The notes beneath the pieces are model-generated. The model did no database searches. It worked only from the letters and a program-made list of their open reading frames with translations, and was not told where the DNA came from. This document shows, one piece after another, positions 17,178 to 25,645 of a stretch of DNA of 48,302 nt; the stretch's first letter is position 1; each line of letters begins with the position of its first letter. The DNA comes from an uncultured Lentisphaeraceae bacterium. GTDB lineage: Bacteria; Verrucomicrobiota; Kiritimatiellia; RFP12; DVOR01. The stretch covers positions 1-48,302 of the forward strand of contig CALBHX010000078.1 in assembly GCA_937892925.1 (NCBI GenBank), written 5' to 3'. A program made the translations under genes and the position numbers.

Positions 17178-18416
17178 ATGATTACAATCAGGCAACCTAT
17201 CATCACTCAAACAAACGGACGAGCACGGCTTAGTGCTGTCATTGAAGAAGACGGACTCATTAAAACGCTATGGTACGAAGTAGATGAACGCTTTGCTGAC
17301 GGTTTAAACACGCGTGCGGATGCATTTGTCGTTGGGCTTCTCTATTGGGCCATGATTTACCACCAAGATATCACTTGTGAAGCCCCATTGACTGAACGAC
17401 TACACTTTCAATTACAAGAAATTCTGTGCCCTGTCCTAACCATGCACTCCACACGCTTCCGTACCCCGCATATTATGGCTCCATTGATCGCCGAGCCCCT
17501 CCAAACACAAGGCGCCGTTGGTACGGGATGTAGCGGTGGCATTGATTCCTTTCACGTCATTGCCAATTTTCTACAAGCTCCGTGGACAACCCTACGTTTA
17601 ACTCATCTTTGTACCTTTGCCGTAGGGCACGTCTATGAACATACCGACAACCTCGAAACGCAACAGCTCCTCCAGGCTGGCGAAGAGCGTGCCGCCTCTA
17701 TCGCTTCCGCACTCGGCCTCGATTATGTCCCGGTTCGCTCAAACTATAATGAAGAGTTCCCGCAGACCCTCATCTACATGGCTCCCTATGCAGATATGGC
17801 TTGCGTGCATGCGCTTGGAAAACTGTTTGGAACCTACTTTTACGCCTCTGCTGGCGAGGGGTCTCACCACCTTGACAACCGGGAATGTAAAGACTTCGCC
17901 GATTACGACATCTTCTCACTGCCCAACTTCTCTACACCCTCACTAACCCTCTACTCCGAAGGTGCAGGTGTTATGCGCTGGGATAAAATACGCCGCGTAG
18001 CGGAATTTCCCCTCGCCCAAAAGATGCTCAACGTCTGTTGCCAAGAACTTCGTAACTGTGGTCCATCTGATGGCCATACAAACCGTAACTGTGGTGTTTG
18101 CGACAAGTGCCAAAGAACTCTTTTGGATCTCGACGCGCTTGGCTTATTGGAGTCTTTTGGTGCCGAAGTCTTTGACCTTGATGCTCACCGAAAAACCGGC
18201 AGACGCCTTGCGCTCCGATTTATGTTGAAACGCCATTTGGATGGCGATCCGTATATGCGTTTCTGCTGGAACAAGCTACATCATGAGCTGACGTTGGCCG
18301 ATTGGTGGGCAGAGCGGAAACCCTTCTTGCGCCGATACCGGAACAAACTCCGCGACCTCTTTATGCCAAACCGTATTCCGCGCTTCAAAGACCCGCGCAA
18401 AGGAACCGGAAAATGA
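17178..18416 (+). CDS. QueC-like PP-loop ATPase in a polysaccharide cluster, function unknown
   Basis: 412 aa. The N-type ATP pyrophosphatase motif SGGIDS is at 119-124 within TGCSGGIDSFH, so it probably adenylates a carboxylate or carbonyl. Near the C-terminus is a Cys cluster: Cys294, then CGVCDKC (Cys305, Cys308, Cys311) followed by QRT. This resembles the zinc site of QueC (C-x7-CGxCxxC). Unlike QueC (about 220 aa), it has an extra N-terminal domain of about 110 aa and a C-terminal extension of about 100 aa. No queuosine or deazapurine genes are nearby. Its neighbours are pyruvyltransferases and a deacetylase, to which it is coupled by an ATGA overlap, so a glycan-building substrate (for example sugar amidation) is an inference only. 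Confidence 0.6.
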   Translation: MITIRQPIITQTNGRARLSAVIEEDGLIKTLWYEVDERFADGLNTRADAFVVGLLYWAMIYHQDITCEAPLTERLHFQLQEILCPVLTMHSTRFRTPHIMAPLIAEPLQTQGAVGTGCSGGIDSFHVIANFLQAPWTTLRLTHLCTFAVGHVYEHTDNLETQQLLQAGEERAASIASALGLDYVPVRSNYNEEFPQTLIYMAPYADMACVHALGKLFGTYFYASAGEGSHHLDNRECKDFADYDIFSLPNFSTPSLTLYSEGAGVMRWDKIRRVAEFPLAQKMLNVCCQELRNCGPSDGHTNRNCGVCDKCQRTLLDLDALGLLESFGAEVFDLDAHRKTGRRLALRFMLKRHLDGDPYMRFCWNKLHHELTLADWWAERKPFLRRYRNKLRDLFMPNRIPRFKDPRKGTGK

Positions 18417-19600
18417 GTATCGGCCTCCTCACGTTTCATCGGCAACTCAACTATGGAGGCGTACTGCAAGCCCTTGCTTTGCACGATACGCTTCAGGAGC
18501 TCACTCATCGCTCCGTTGAAACCATTGACCTCTGGCTGAACCCCCGAGACACCCCGCTCCTCGGAAAAGTTCACAACCCGAATCTCCCCCTTTATTCCCG
18601 ACTGCGCAATGCCTTAAAAGCACGAAAAACGCCTTTCGGGCGGGAAGCCTTTGAACTCCGAAGAAAAAAAACAAAACACCTGATTGAAACCCGTCTGAAT
18701 CTCTCCGCAAAGCATTATCGATCCAGCCGCGACCTACAACATTTACCTCATTATGAAACCGTTGTAGTAGGAAGCGACCAAGTTTGGAACTACGACCTCT
18801 TATCCGCCTTCTCAACCAACCCGTGGCTCACACCCGATTTTCCGCCCAACCAGGATCGAATTGCCTATGCCGCAAGTTTTGGCGTTTCAGAGCTGCCAGA
18901 AACGCTTATTCCAATTTACCAAACCGGCCTTGGCCAATTCCGCGCAGTTACCATTCGAGAAGCTTCAGGATGTTCGCTGTTCAAGCAATTAATGGGGCAA
19001 GGCTGGGACGTTGAATCGCCCGTAGTAGATCCCACCCTTCTGCGCACACGTACACAGTGGGAGCAGGAAATCACCGAGCATTCACACCTATACACCCCCC
19101 ATACTTACCTTCTGTGTTACTGGCTGGATGCCCTTTCCCCGGCGCGTATCCAGTGGTTACACAACGTCAGTGTGCAGCATGGGCTCCCAGTCATCCTACT
19201 TGTCAGTGCCCCCCTGCAGTGGTTGCCAGACGCCGGCGACTGGTTGACCGTCCGCTTCGATGCCGACCCGCTGGACTTTGTCGCGTTAATCGCTCACGCG
19301 CAGGGGATTATCACAGACTCCTTCCACGGCTTACAATTCTCCGCAATCTTCAAGCGCCCAATCGTCTGTTGTGTTGGGCAAGACACCTCCGGAAACTCTG
19401 CAACAGCCAGATTTCACGATTTTTGCGACCGTTATGGCGTTCCGGAAGTCTGTCAACCCGGAGAGCGAATACAAACCTCCCCCTACATCCCATTTGTCCC
19501 ACTCGAACGCAATCTGGATGTTACCCGCTTGGAACACGACCGGGAGACTTCGCTTCAACGCCTGCAAGCGATGTTAACCCCTATCCTTTCCAACCATTAA
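18413..19600 (+). CDS. Polysaccharide pyruvyl transferase family protein (first copy)
   Basis: 395 aa of the CsaB/WcaK/PssK family, which adds pyruvate ketals from phosphoenolpyruvate to sugars of exopolysaccharides. Hallmarks are the N-terminal IGLLTFHRQLNYGGVLQALAL, VVVGSDQVWNYD (about 120), IAYAASFGV (about 148), a conserved VVDPTLL (about 200) and the C-terminal IITDSFHGLQFSAIF (about 300). The ATG at 18413 overlaps the PP-loop gene's stop (ATGA). Members of this group that pair with coenzyme F420 or radical enzymes also exist, so pyruvyl transfer is family-based. A strong terminator follows 24 bp after the stop. Confidence 0.87.
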   Translation: MSIGLLTFHRQLNYGGVLQALALHDTLQELTHRSVETIDLWLNPRDTPLLGKVHNPNLPLYSRLRNALKARKTPFGREAFELRRKKTKHLIETRLNLSAKHYRSSRDLQHLPHYETVVVGSDQVWNYDLLSAFSTNPWLTPDFPPNQDRIAYAASFGVSELPETLIPIYQTGLGQFRAVTIREASGCSLFKQLMGQGWDVESPVVDPTLLRTRTQWEQEITEHSHLYTPHTYLLCYWLDALSPARIQWLHNVSVQHGLPVILLVSAPLQWLPDAGDWLTVRFDADPLDFVALIAHAQGIITDSFHGLQFSAIFKRPIVCCVGQDTSGNSATARFHDFCDRYGVPEVCQPGERIQTSPYIPFVPLERNLDVTRLEHDRETSLQRLQAMLTPILSNH

Positions 19601-19623
19601 CCAATTATCGTACTTCTATATCT

Positions 19624-19663
19624 CAGCTTGCCCAACATTGTTTGGGCAAGCTGTTTTGTTTCT
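19624..19663 (+). terminator. Rho-independent terminator inside the polysaccharide cluster
   Basis: A perfect 12-bp stem (19624-19635 with 19642-19653) and 6-nt loop, followed by TTTTGTTTCTTT. It splits the cluster into two transcription units, or attenuates read-through into the second pyruvyltransferase. Confidence 0.88.
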
Positions 19664-19716
19664 TTACGTCCGCCCTCCCGGCCTTTCTCTAACGATCATT
19701 CCACGAACACCAACAC

Positions 19717-20922
19717 ATGAAACGATTCGCCATTCTTACAGAAATCAACGACTGTAACTACGGAGCACAACTTCAAGGGTTTGCGCTTGCAGCCATTCTG
19801 CGAACGCTTGGGGCGGAGGTCGAACAACTAAACTTTTGGTACCGCCCGTACAATAAAGCTCTTTGGGGGACATTAGCCAAACGCAAAACCCTTTCTGGTC
19901 AAATTTTCCAGTTTCTCAGCTTAGCCTATCGATTAAAAAGTCTTTCTGATGCGCAGGCATGGCTCAAGAGAAGTTTACGTTCGAAAAGCTTTCTTGAATC
20001 TCATATTCCACTTAGCATACATACGTATCACTCATACAAAGATCTTGAGTCTTTTCCTGAAAATCTTTATGACGGTATCGTTGTAGGTAGCGATCAAATC
20101 TGGAACCCTGAACACATGGGGGTTCCCAACCCATTTCTAGTACGTAACCTCCCCCTGTCTGTCCCCCGTTTCGCCTATGCGGCGAGTATTGGCGTACCAT
20201 CCATTCCTGCAGCCAGAAAAGAGGAATACTCCTCTGCGCTCAAACATTTCACCGCCATTTCTCTGCGCGAACACTCAAACGTAAGCGAAATTCAAACTTA
20301 TACGTCTTACCCTGTTACAAATGTCCTTGATCCCACCTTGTTACTTGATCGACAAGCATGGGAAAAATTATGTTTTCTCGACTTTCCATCACCAGTCCAA
20401 TCAACAGAAACCTGTATTTACTGGCTCGGCGCCCCACAACATCTGATTCCCCTCGCGCGAGATTTCGCTCCTTGTCACATTTATACAGAACCATCCTTTC
20501 TGCGTCACCGAGAAAATCATCATTCTATCCATTCAATCTTGGATAATATGAACGGAGTTCAATACCACCCCGATGCTGGACCTCTTCAATTCCTACGAGC
20601 ACTCTATCATACAAAAGCTATTGTTACCGATTCCTATCATGCACTCCTCTTCGCCGCAAACCTACAAAAACCCTGTACCTTTGTATCTGGAAGTGCAACC
20701 TGGCGTGAGAAGATGTCTATCCGCATCAATGATTTCATCAGTCAATACACTGAAGGGTTTCCACTCTGTACTATAGAAGCCATTCAGGCACCCACAACCA
20801 TCCCTCTCTCCGAAGCTTTCTCTAAAGCGAAGAAAAACTCACTGAAATGGCTCGAAACGACTCTCGGGCTCAAACACCCCCCAAAAAACACCCCTTCCAT
20901 ACCCAAACTGCATTTTCCATGA
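19717..20922 (+). CDS. Polysaccharide pyruvyl transferase family protein (second copy)
   Basis: 401 aa with the same landmarks as the gene just upstream: FAILTEINDCNYGAQLQGFA at the N-terminus, VVGSDQIWNPEHMG (about 125), FAYAASIGVPS (about 148), VLDPTLLLD (about 205) and AIVTDSYHALLFAANL (about 303). The two copies differ widely in the regions between motifs, so they look like old paralogues or separately acquired genes rather than a recent duplication. They probably act on different sugars of the same glycan. Base composition is somewhat more AT-rich than its neighbours. The stop overlaps the acyltransferase ATG (ATGA). Confidence 0.87.
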   Translation: MKRFAILTEINDCNYGAQLQGFALAAILRTLGAEVEQLNFWYRPYNKALWGTLAKRKTLSGQIFQFLSLAYRLKSLSDAQAWLKRSLRSKSFLESHIPLSIHTYHSYKDLESFPENLYDGIVVGSDQIWNPEHMGVPNPFLVRNLPLSVPRFAYAASIGVPSIPAARKEEYSSALKHFTAISLREHSNVSEIQTYTSYPVTNVLDPTLLLDRQAWEKLCFLDFPSPVQSTETCIYWLGAPQHLIPLARDFAPCHIYTEPSFLRHRENHHSIHSILDNMNGVQYHPDAGPLQFLRALYHTKAIVTDSYHALLFAANLQKPCTFVSGSATWREKMSIRINDFISQYTEGFPLCTIEAIQAPTTIPLSEAFSKAKKNSLKWLETTLGLKHPPKNTPSIPKLHFP

Positions 20923-21719
20923 GCAAACTTCACCTCACGCATATTCTAGTCAAACGGCTGGAGCGTTTCACGCAAGTCCGTTTCGCTCCAGGACGTTATC
21001 CTTTTTCCAATATCCTCGACAATATCCGCATCGAAAGCCCATGTGTCCTTTCCAGCGGCTGTTCATTTGATTCCAAGTTCCATGTTGGTGCCTTTACTTC
21101 TATCACCAACGACCATCTGGTACGCGCACCCTTGGGATTACGCAACGTCTCTATCGGGCGTTACTGTTCCATTGCTCCTGGCGTCTGGACCTCCCCCATG
21201 GAACACCCCATCTCCGCGCTTTCCACATCCTTGATTTTCGGAGGCGGCCTCCACCGCTTTCAAGGCCTCCACGATCCGGCCTTGTGCGGTTCACAATACC
21301 CCGTAACCATCGGAAACGATGTTTGGATTGGGGCAAACGTCGGAATCCTTGGCGGCATCTCCATCGGGGATGGGGCCATCATCGCAGGAGGAGCCGTCGT
21401 CACCCATGATGTCCCCCCCTACGCCATCGTTGGCGGCATCCCAGCAAAAATCATCCGCATGCGATTCCCCGCCCCTATCATTCAAGCCCTTCTGACCATT
21501 CAGTGGTGGCAATACGCTCCCCAAACACTGGCCACCCTCAATCTTTCCTTCCGTACACCGGAACCCCTTCTAAAGGCTGCCGACACCGGTATATTGGAAC
21601 AACTTCCTGTATACACCGGAAGTTGTGTAACCGAAACCATTCTCGCTCAATACACCTCCTGGAGACGCTTCATCCCCCTCCCATTTGCCCCAACACAAGC
21701 TTGGGTTCAACCAAACTGA
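20919..21719 (+). CDS. Left-handed beta-helix acyltransferase (WbbJ/CatB-like)
   Basis: 266 aa. Hexapeptide repeats run from about 45 to 190 (for example ISIGDGAIIAGGAVVTHDVP), ending in the family signature YAIVGGIPAKIIRMRF. Such trimeric enzymes transfer acetyl from acetyl-CoA to a sugar hydroxyl or amine. The catalytic His is probably in the MEHPISA stretch (about 93). A tail of about 70 aa follows the helix. The ATG is fixed by the ATGA overlap with the preceding gene. It closes the cluster and is followed by the palindromic terminator shared with rpsA. Confidence 0.85.
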   Translation: MSKLHLTHILVKRLERFTQVRFAPGRYPFSNILDNIRIESPCVLSSGCSFDSKFHVGAFTSITNDHLVRAPLGLRNVSIGRYCSIAPGVWTSPMEHPISALSTSLIFGGGLHRFQGLHDPALCGSQYPVTIGNDVWIGANVGILGGISIGDGAIIAGGAVVTHDVPPYAIVGGIPAKIIRMRFPAPIIQALLTIQWWQYAPQTLATLNLSFRTPEPLLKAADTGILEQLPVYTGSCVTETILAQYTSWRRFIPLPFAPTQAWVQPN

Positions 21720-21786
21720 ATCGGCCCTACGCCAGATTCCAACATCTCTCACTACGAAACCTCTTGCCCTTCGGTATATCGCAGAA

Positions 21787-21824
21787 AGACAAAACAGCCT
21801 CCGCATGCGGAGGCTGTTTTGTCT
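21787..21824. terminator. Perfect 38-bp palindrome, bidirectional terminator
   Basis: Arms of 19 bp without mismatch, centred on GCATGC. The arms begin with A-runs and end with T-runs, so it works for both the acyltransferase (+) and rpsA (-), which converge here. Confidence 0.88.
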
Positions 21825-21839
21825 AAAAACTGCCAACCC

Positions 21840-23579
21840 TTACTTCTGGCCCGGCTGCCATTCTTCGGAAGATGCGAACGCTTCCTCGAACGCGTTGGCA
21901 AAGGAGCCAAGCGGCGCAGCCGCGTTCGGTTCCGCCTCAGCTTCAGCCGTCAGACGAGCCACTTCACCTTCGTCCATATCAACAGCCGTGATCGAGAGGC
22001 CGATGCGGCGTTCATCGCGATCAATTTTCACGATACGCGCTTCCACTTCCTGACCAACCTTGAGCGCATCTTTAACCTTTTCAATGCGCTGCTTGGAAAT
22101 CTGGGAAATGTGCACCAACCCGTCTACCCCGTCTTCGAGCTCAACAAACGCACCGAAAGACGCAATCTTGGAAACCTTGCCCTTGACAATCTGCCCAATC
22201 TGATAGGTAGAGGCGATGGAACTCCAAGGATCCGTCTGCGCCTGCTTGAGCCCCAGGCTGATCCGCTGATTTTGCGCATCAATTTCCAGCACAATCGCCT
22301 CGACCACTTGCCCCTTCTGAAGAATCTCGGAAGGATGATTAATCTTGCGCGTCCAGCTCATGTCTGAAACATGAATCATGCCGTCAATACCTTCTTCCAT
22401 CTCAACGAAGGCACCATATGTGGTGAAATTGCGCACCCTCCCTGTGATACGGGATCCCACCGGATAACGATCCTGCACAGTATCCCACGGATTTGCCTCA
22501 GTCTGGCGGATACCCAACGCGATCTTCTGGTTAGTGGAATCGATGTTAAGAACAACCACGTCCACTTCATCTCCGATATTGAGCACATCAGAAGCACGCG
22601 CGATACGCTTGGTCCAGCTGAACTCGGAAACGTGAACCAGCCCCTCAATCCCAGGCTCAAGCTCAACAAATGCGCCATAGGGGGCAAGATTGACCACTTT
22701 ACCGCGCAAGCGAGACCCCACCGGATAACGGGATTCAATATCATCCCACGGATTATTCTGCGCCTGCTTAAGACCGAGCGACACCCGCTCACGTTCCAGA
22801 TCCACATCAAGGATCATCACGTCAAGTTCCTGCCCAACCTTGAGCAACTCAGACGGGTGTTTAATACGCCCCCAGCTCATATCGGTGATATGCAGAAGGC
22901 CATCCATACCATCGAGATCCACGAATGCGCCAAAGTCAGTGATATTTTTGACCTTGCCATGAACGACCTGCCCCTTCTGGAGCGTCTCAAGCAATGCGTG
23001 CTTCTTCTCGGCCATCTGGGCTTCGAGAAGCTCGCGACGAGAAACAATGATATTCCGGCGCTCGTCAGAAATTTTGATAATCTTGAAGTCCTGAGGCGTA
23101 TCCGTAACGTAGATATCCAAATCTCGGGAAGGATTGACATCAACCTGCGAACCAGGCAGGAAGGCATCTACGCCATCCACCGCAACAATCATACCGCCGC
23201 GCACCTTCTGCTTGATCACGCCGCTGACCGTATCGCCTTCTTTATATTTGGCGAGAATAGCTTCCCAACGAATCTTCTCATCCGCCTGACGCTTGGAGAC
23301 AACCACCATGCCGTTGTCGCCCTCCAGATCAATCAGGAGCACATCAAAGGTATCGCCCGCATTAACAGCGTTCACATCTTCGAACTCATTGGCATTGATT
23401 GAACCGGCTGATTTGCACCCGATGTCCACAAGAACTTCATTGCCACGCTTGCCGGTAACCTTACCCTTAACAATTGTACCAGGAGCGGGAACACTATTCT
23501 GCTGCTCCAACGCAGCAAGAAGTTCATCATAACGGGCGCCACTCTTCTCGGCAGCCTTCTGAGGTTTGCGAATAGCCAT
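21840..23579 (-). CDS. rpsA: 30S ribosomal protein S1, six S1 domains
   Basis: Binds mRNA at the ribosome platform and helps unfold leaders. 579 aa with six tandem S1 (OB) repeats, each about 85 aa. Repeats 3-6 carry the near-identical signature GAFVEL/GAFVDLD..GLVHVS/LLHITDMSW, for example DFGAFVDLDGMDGLLHITDM, and PYGAFVELEPG. The C-terminus is acidic with Ala/Glu. I chose the ATG at 23579 (MAIRKPQK) because AAAGG lies about 6 nt upstream. A longer frame back to a TTG at 23627 lacks a ribosome site. A protein of the full S1 length suggests Shine-Dalgarno-poor and leaderless mRNAs may be common here, which agrees with the promoters noted. Confidence 0.95.
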   Translation of the reverse strand: MAIRKPQKAAEKSGARYDELLAALEQQNSVPAPGTIVKGKVTGKRGNEVLVDIGCKSAGSINANEFEDVNAVNAGDTFDVLLIDLEGDNGMVVVSKRQADEKIRWEAILAKYKEGDTVSGVIKQKVRGGMIVAVDGVDAFLPGSQVDVNPSRDLDIYVTDTPQDFKIIKISDERRNIIVSRRELLEAQMAEKKHALLETLQKGQVVHGKVKNITDFGAFVDLDGMDGLLHITDMSWGRIKHPSELLKVGQELDVMILDVDLERERVSLGLKQAQNNPWDDIESRYPVGSRLRGKVVNLAPYGAFVELEPGIEGLVHVSEFSWTKRIARASDVLNIGDEVDVVVLNIDSTNQKIALGIRQTEANPWDTVQDRYPVGSRITGRVRNFTTYGAFVEMEEGIDGMIHVSDMSWTRKINHPSEILQKGQVVEAIVLEIDAQNQRISLGLKQAQTDPWSSIASTYQIGQIVKGKVSKIASFGAFVELEDGVDGLVHISQISKQRIEKVKDALKVGQEVEARIVKIDRDERRIGLSITAVDMDEGEVARLTAEAEAEPNAAAPLGSFANAFEEAFASSEEWQPGQK

Positions 23580-23710
23580 TTGGCCTTTGCTTTCTTTGTA
23601 ACGGACGCGCTCCTTCGGCCTGCCCAATGGGAGAATGAGAATAGACCGTAAGGTGGTTAAACGCCCGGTTGTTCATATACGACCTCTTCCCACGCGGGAA
23701 AAGTTTTTTA

Positions 23711-23719
23711 ATTATATCA
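23711..23719 (-). promoter_or_regulatory. Extended -10 promoter of rpsA
   Basis: On the minus strand TGATATAAT, a perfect TATAAT with the TGn extension. It gives a leader of about 125 nt before the rpsA ATG, long enough for the autogenous control known for S1 genes in other bacteria. No -35 is clear. Confidence 0.5.
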
Positions 23720-23891
23720 TACGGTCATCCCAAATCCAACTGTTTTATTCATTTTTCAACTTCTTTTGCTCTTTACACCTCCAACCTGCGCTTGTTAATT
23801 CCCGTCATCTCCGTATAACAAAAAGACGTTTACACGCCGGAAACCAAAAACCCATCAATCGGTCACGCCAGGAAGTCTATACGAGCCTACC

Positions 23892-23980
23892 GAAAAGTCG
23901 GGGCAGGTTGACTGCGGTTTCGGGGCGGGTTCACCCAGAAGCCGCCCCGGGTTTTCCCAGAAGCCGCCCCGGGTTTTCCC
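23892..23980. repeat. GCCCC-core periodic array B (rpsA/EamA intergenic)
   Basis: Four cores, with centres at about 23901.5, 23923.5, 23946.5 and 23968.5, spaced 22, 23 and 22 bp. The first two point to the minus strand (GTCGGGGCAGG, TTCGGGGCGGG). The last two are an exact 22-bp tandem repeat on the plus strand (23934-23955 and 23956-23977). The strand switches mid-array without breaking the spacing. The remainder of the 23628-24213 gap holds the two promoters listed and nothing else recognised. Confidence 0.75.
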
Positions 23981-24129
23981 ATCGCCCTCGCTGCCGCCAC
24001 CGCAACGCCCTCATCCTGCAAACCACCTGCAGGCGTGAATTCGCAGCGTTGTACCACCCACTCTACAGCCATGTAACCGAAGCATTCCCGGAGCATATAC
24101 TCCCCCACACAAAATCGTACCAATTACGA

Positions 24130-24135
24130 TATAAT
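24130..24135 (+). promoter_or_regulatory. -10 TATAAT upstream of the EamA transporter gene
   Basis: A perfect TATAAT with a start point predicted near 24142. The transporter ATG at 24214 would then have a leader of about 70 nt with AGGAAG. No good -35 is seen. Confidence 0.4.
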
Positions 24136-24213
24136 ATACACAGATGAAGCCTTGTGAAACGCGTGCGCCGATTCGCACACCTTTTCACCGCCAACGTCAG
24201 GAAGCCGCCATCC

Positions 24214-25104
24214 ATGATTCGCACCGTTTACTCTGGTTATCTGCTTTGCCTCTTTGCCGTCACGATTTGGGGTGCCACCTTCACCGTCACCAAACAGTTG
24301 TTGACCACGGTTCCTCCCATGTTGATTCTATTAGTGCGGTTTCTCGTGGGATATGCCGCTTTGTGGGCATTGGCACCTAACCGCCTGCCTTGGCAAGGTA
24401 TTCGAGCAGAAGCACGGCTGGCTCTGGCAGGCATACTGGGCGTTACTTTCTACTTCCTATTGGAAAATCTAGCGCTTGAACACGGTGGAGCAGGTATGGT
24501 TTCTGTCGTGGTGTGTACATCTCCCGTATTGACAGCGTTGTTTTCCCGCCTGATTGGCCGCGGGAATCCGCTCCGTATCGGATATTGGTTAGGCTTCCTG
24601 CTCGCAGCAAGCGGCGTCCTGCTCACCGTTTCACAGGGGCACCTGAGTACGTTGAAAGGAGCTTGGCAGGGCGCGGCATTGGCCGCCAGTGGTGCGGTGG
24701 CATGGGCACTCTACACGCTTACCCCTCAGACACTCCGCGAAAAAAGTTCTAAAGTTGCTGTTACGCGGCGTACCTTCTTTTGGGGGATTTTAGGCATGCT
24801 GCCATTCTGCCTCCTAGAAATTCACCGCTGGAGCCTTGCTCCGTTGTTAATGTGGCCGAGTATCTGGCGTCTATTGGCGCTGGGTATCGTAGCCGGTGCG
24901 CTATGTTATGTAGCATGGAACATCGCCGTCACGCGACTAGGAGGTGTTCGCGCCACCTTGTTTCTCTATCTTAACCCCATTGTAGGCGTTCTGGTGGCAG
25001 CAGCCGTCCTGCATGAGCCGTTAACCGGCTGTATCCTTCTCGGCGTAGCGCTCACCCTGCTGGGTGTACTTGTTTCCACATGGGCCACGCGAACGTCACA
25101 TTAA
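24214..25104 (+). CDS. EamA/DMT-family exporter
   Basis: 296 aa, ten predicted membrane helices in two EamA halves (about 5-135 and 150-290), the drug/metabolite transporter layout (RhaT/YdcZ/PecM-like). Typical features are AVTIWGATFTVTKQLL in helix 1, FLVGYAALWAL, the end of the first half (GVLLTVSQGHL), and LNPIVGVLVAAAVLHEPLTG near the C-terminus. These carriers usually export amino acids or metabolites. The substrate cannot be read. I chose the ATG at 24214 (AGGAAG 10 nt upstream). A GTG at 24154 is the alternative and would add 20 basic residues. It heads the ybeY-pheS-mutY run. Confidence 0.85.
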   Translation: MIRTVYSGYLLCLFAVTIWGATFTVTKQLLTTVPPMLILLVRFLVGYAALWALAPNRLPWQGIRAEARLALAGILGVTFYFLLENLALEHGGAGMVSVVVCTSPVLTALFSRLIGRGNPLRIGYWLGFLLAASGVLLTVSQGHLSTLKGAWQGAALAASGAVAWALYTLTPQTLREKSSKVAVTRRTFFWGILGMLPFCLLEIHRWSLAPLLMWPSIWRLLALGIVAGALCYVAWNIAVTRLGGVRATLFLYLNPIVGVLVAAAVLHEPLTGCILLGVALTLLGVLVSTWATRTSH

Positions 25105-25126
25105 CTGCCCCACATAGGAATTCTCG

Positions 25127-25612
25127 ATGACCTCTATCTGCTTGCTCTGCCACGGGCGTCTGCCCCAACCGCTCCGAAAGAAACGGCTCTGCCAAGCCTC
25201 CAAATTGTGTGCCAAAGCTGCCCAGGACTGGAGCCGCCCTGACACGCCATGGCAGGAACTCACCATACATCTGATACATGATGCCATCAGTGCACAGGTG
25301 AACGCCGATATTCTCGGCCATGAAGGCCCTACGGATGTCATCACCCAAGCCTACGCCCCCATTCCTGGTGAACCCCCCGGGCTCATCGGAGAACTTTATG
25401 TAAACATTGATGAGGCCGCTCGTATGGTTCAGCGGCTCGGCAAAACAACGTTGGAAGCAGAACTCATCCTCTATATCGCTCATGGATGCGATCATTTAAC
25501 TGGTGCGGATGATGCCACTCCGTCCGAACGAGCCCAAATGCGGCGGCGTGACCTTCGGTGGCGGCGGTTCGCCCTAGCGCATATGCATGACACCACCAAC
25601 ACAGTGTGTTAA
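25127..25612 (+). CDS. ybeY: rRNA maturation endoribonuclease YbeY, variant zinc motif
   Basis: A small metalloprotein for 16S rRNA 3' processing and 70S quality control. 161 aa. The PTDVITQAYAP segment (about 66) and GELYVNIDEAARM (about 85) match the family. The zinc signature, normally HGxLHLxGYDH, reads HGCDHLTGADD here. The third metal ligand is therefore Asp instead of His. The sequence looks intact otherwise. Asp can bind zinc, so the protein may be active, and this variant may be lineage-typical. The ATG follows a TAGGAA site and lies 22 bp after the transporter stop. Confidence 0.86.
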   Translation: MTSICLLCHGRLPQPLRKKRLCQASKLCAKAAQDWSRPDTPWQELTIHLIHDAISAQVNADILGHEGPTDVITQAYAPIPGEPPGLIGELYVNIDEAARMVQRLGKTTLEAELILYIAHGCDHLTGADDATPSERAQMRRRDLRWRRFALAHMHDTTNTVC

Positions 25613-25645
25613 ACTATCCGAGTTTTTACGGAACAGGATTTTATC

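Noticed and set aside
22371..23402. A 343-codon plus-strand frame inside rpsA
   Set aside because: Antisense shadow. Its apparent internal repeats simply mirror the S1-domain repeats of rpsA.
23892..23980. CRISPR array
   Set aside because: Units are 22 bp with about 11 bp conserved, spacers are only about 11 bp, orientation flips, and no cas genes are near.
24144..24380. A leaderless 78-codon frame 8 nt after TATAAT
   Set aside because: It runs out of frame over the transporter gene and reads as His/Arg/Ser-rich noise. The transporter frame has clear membrane helices.
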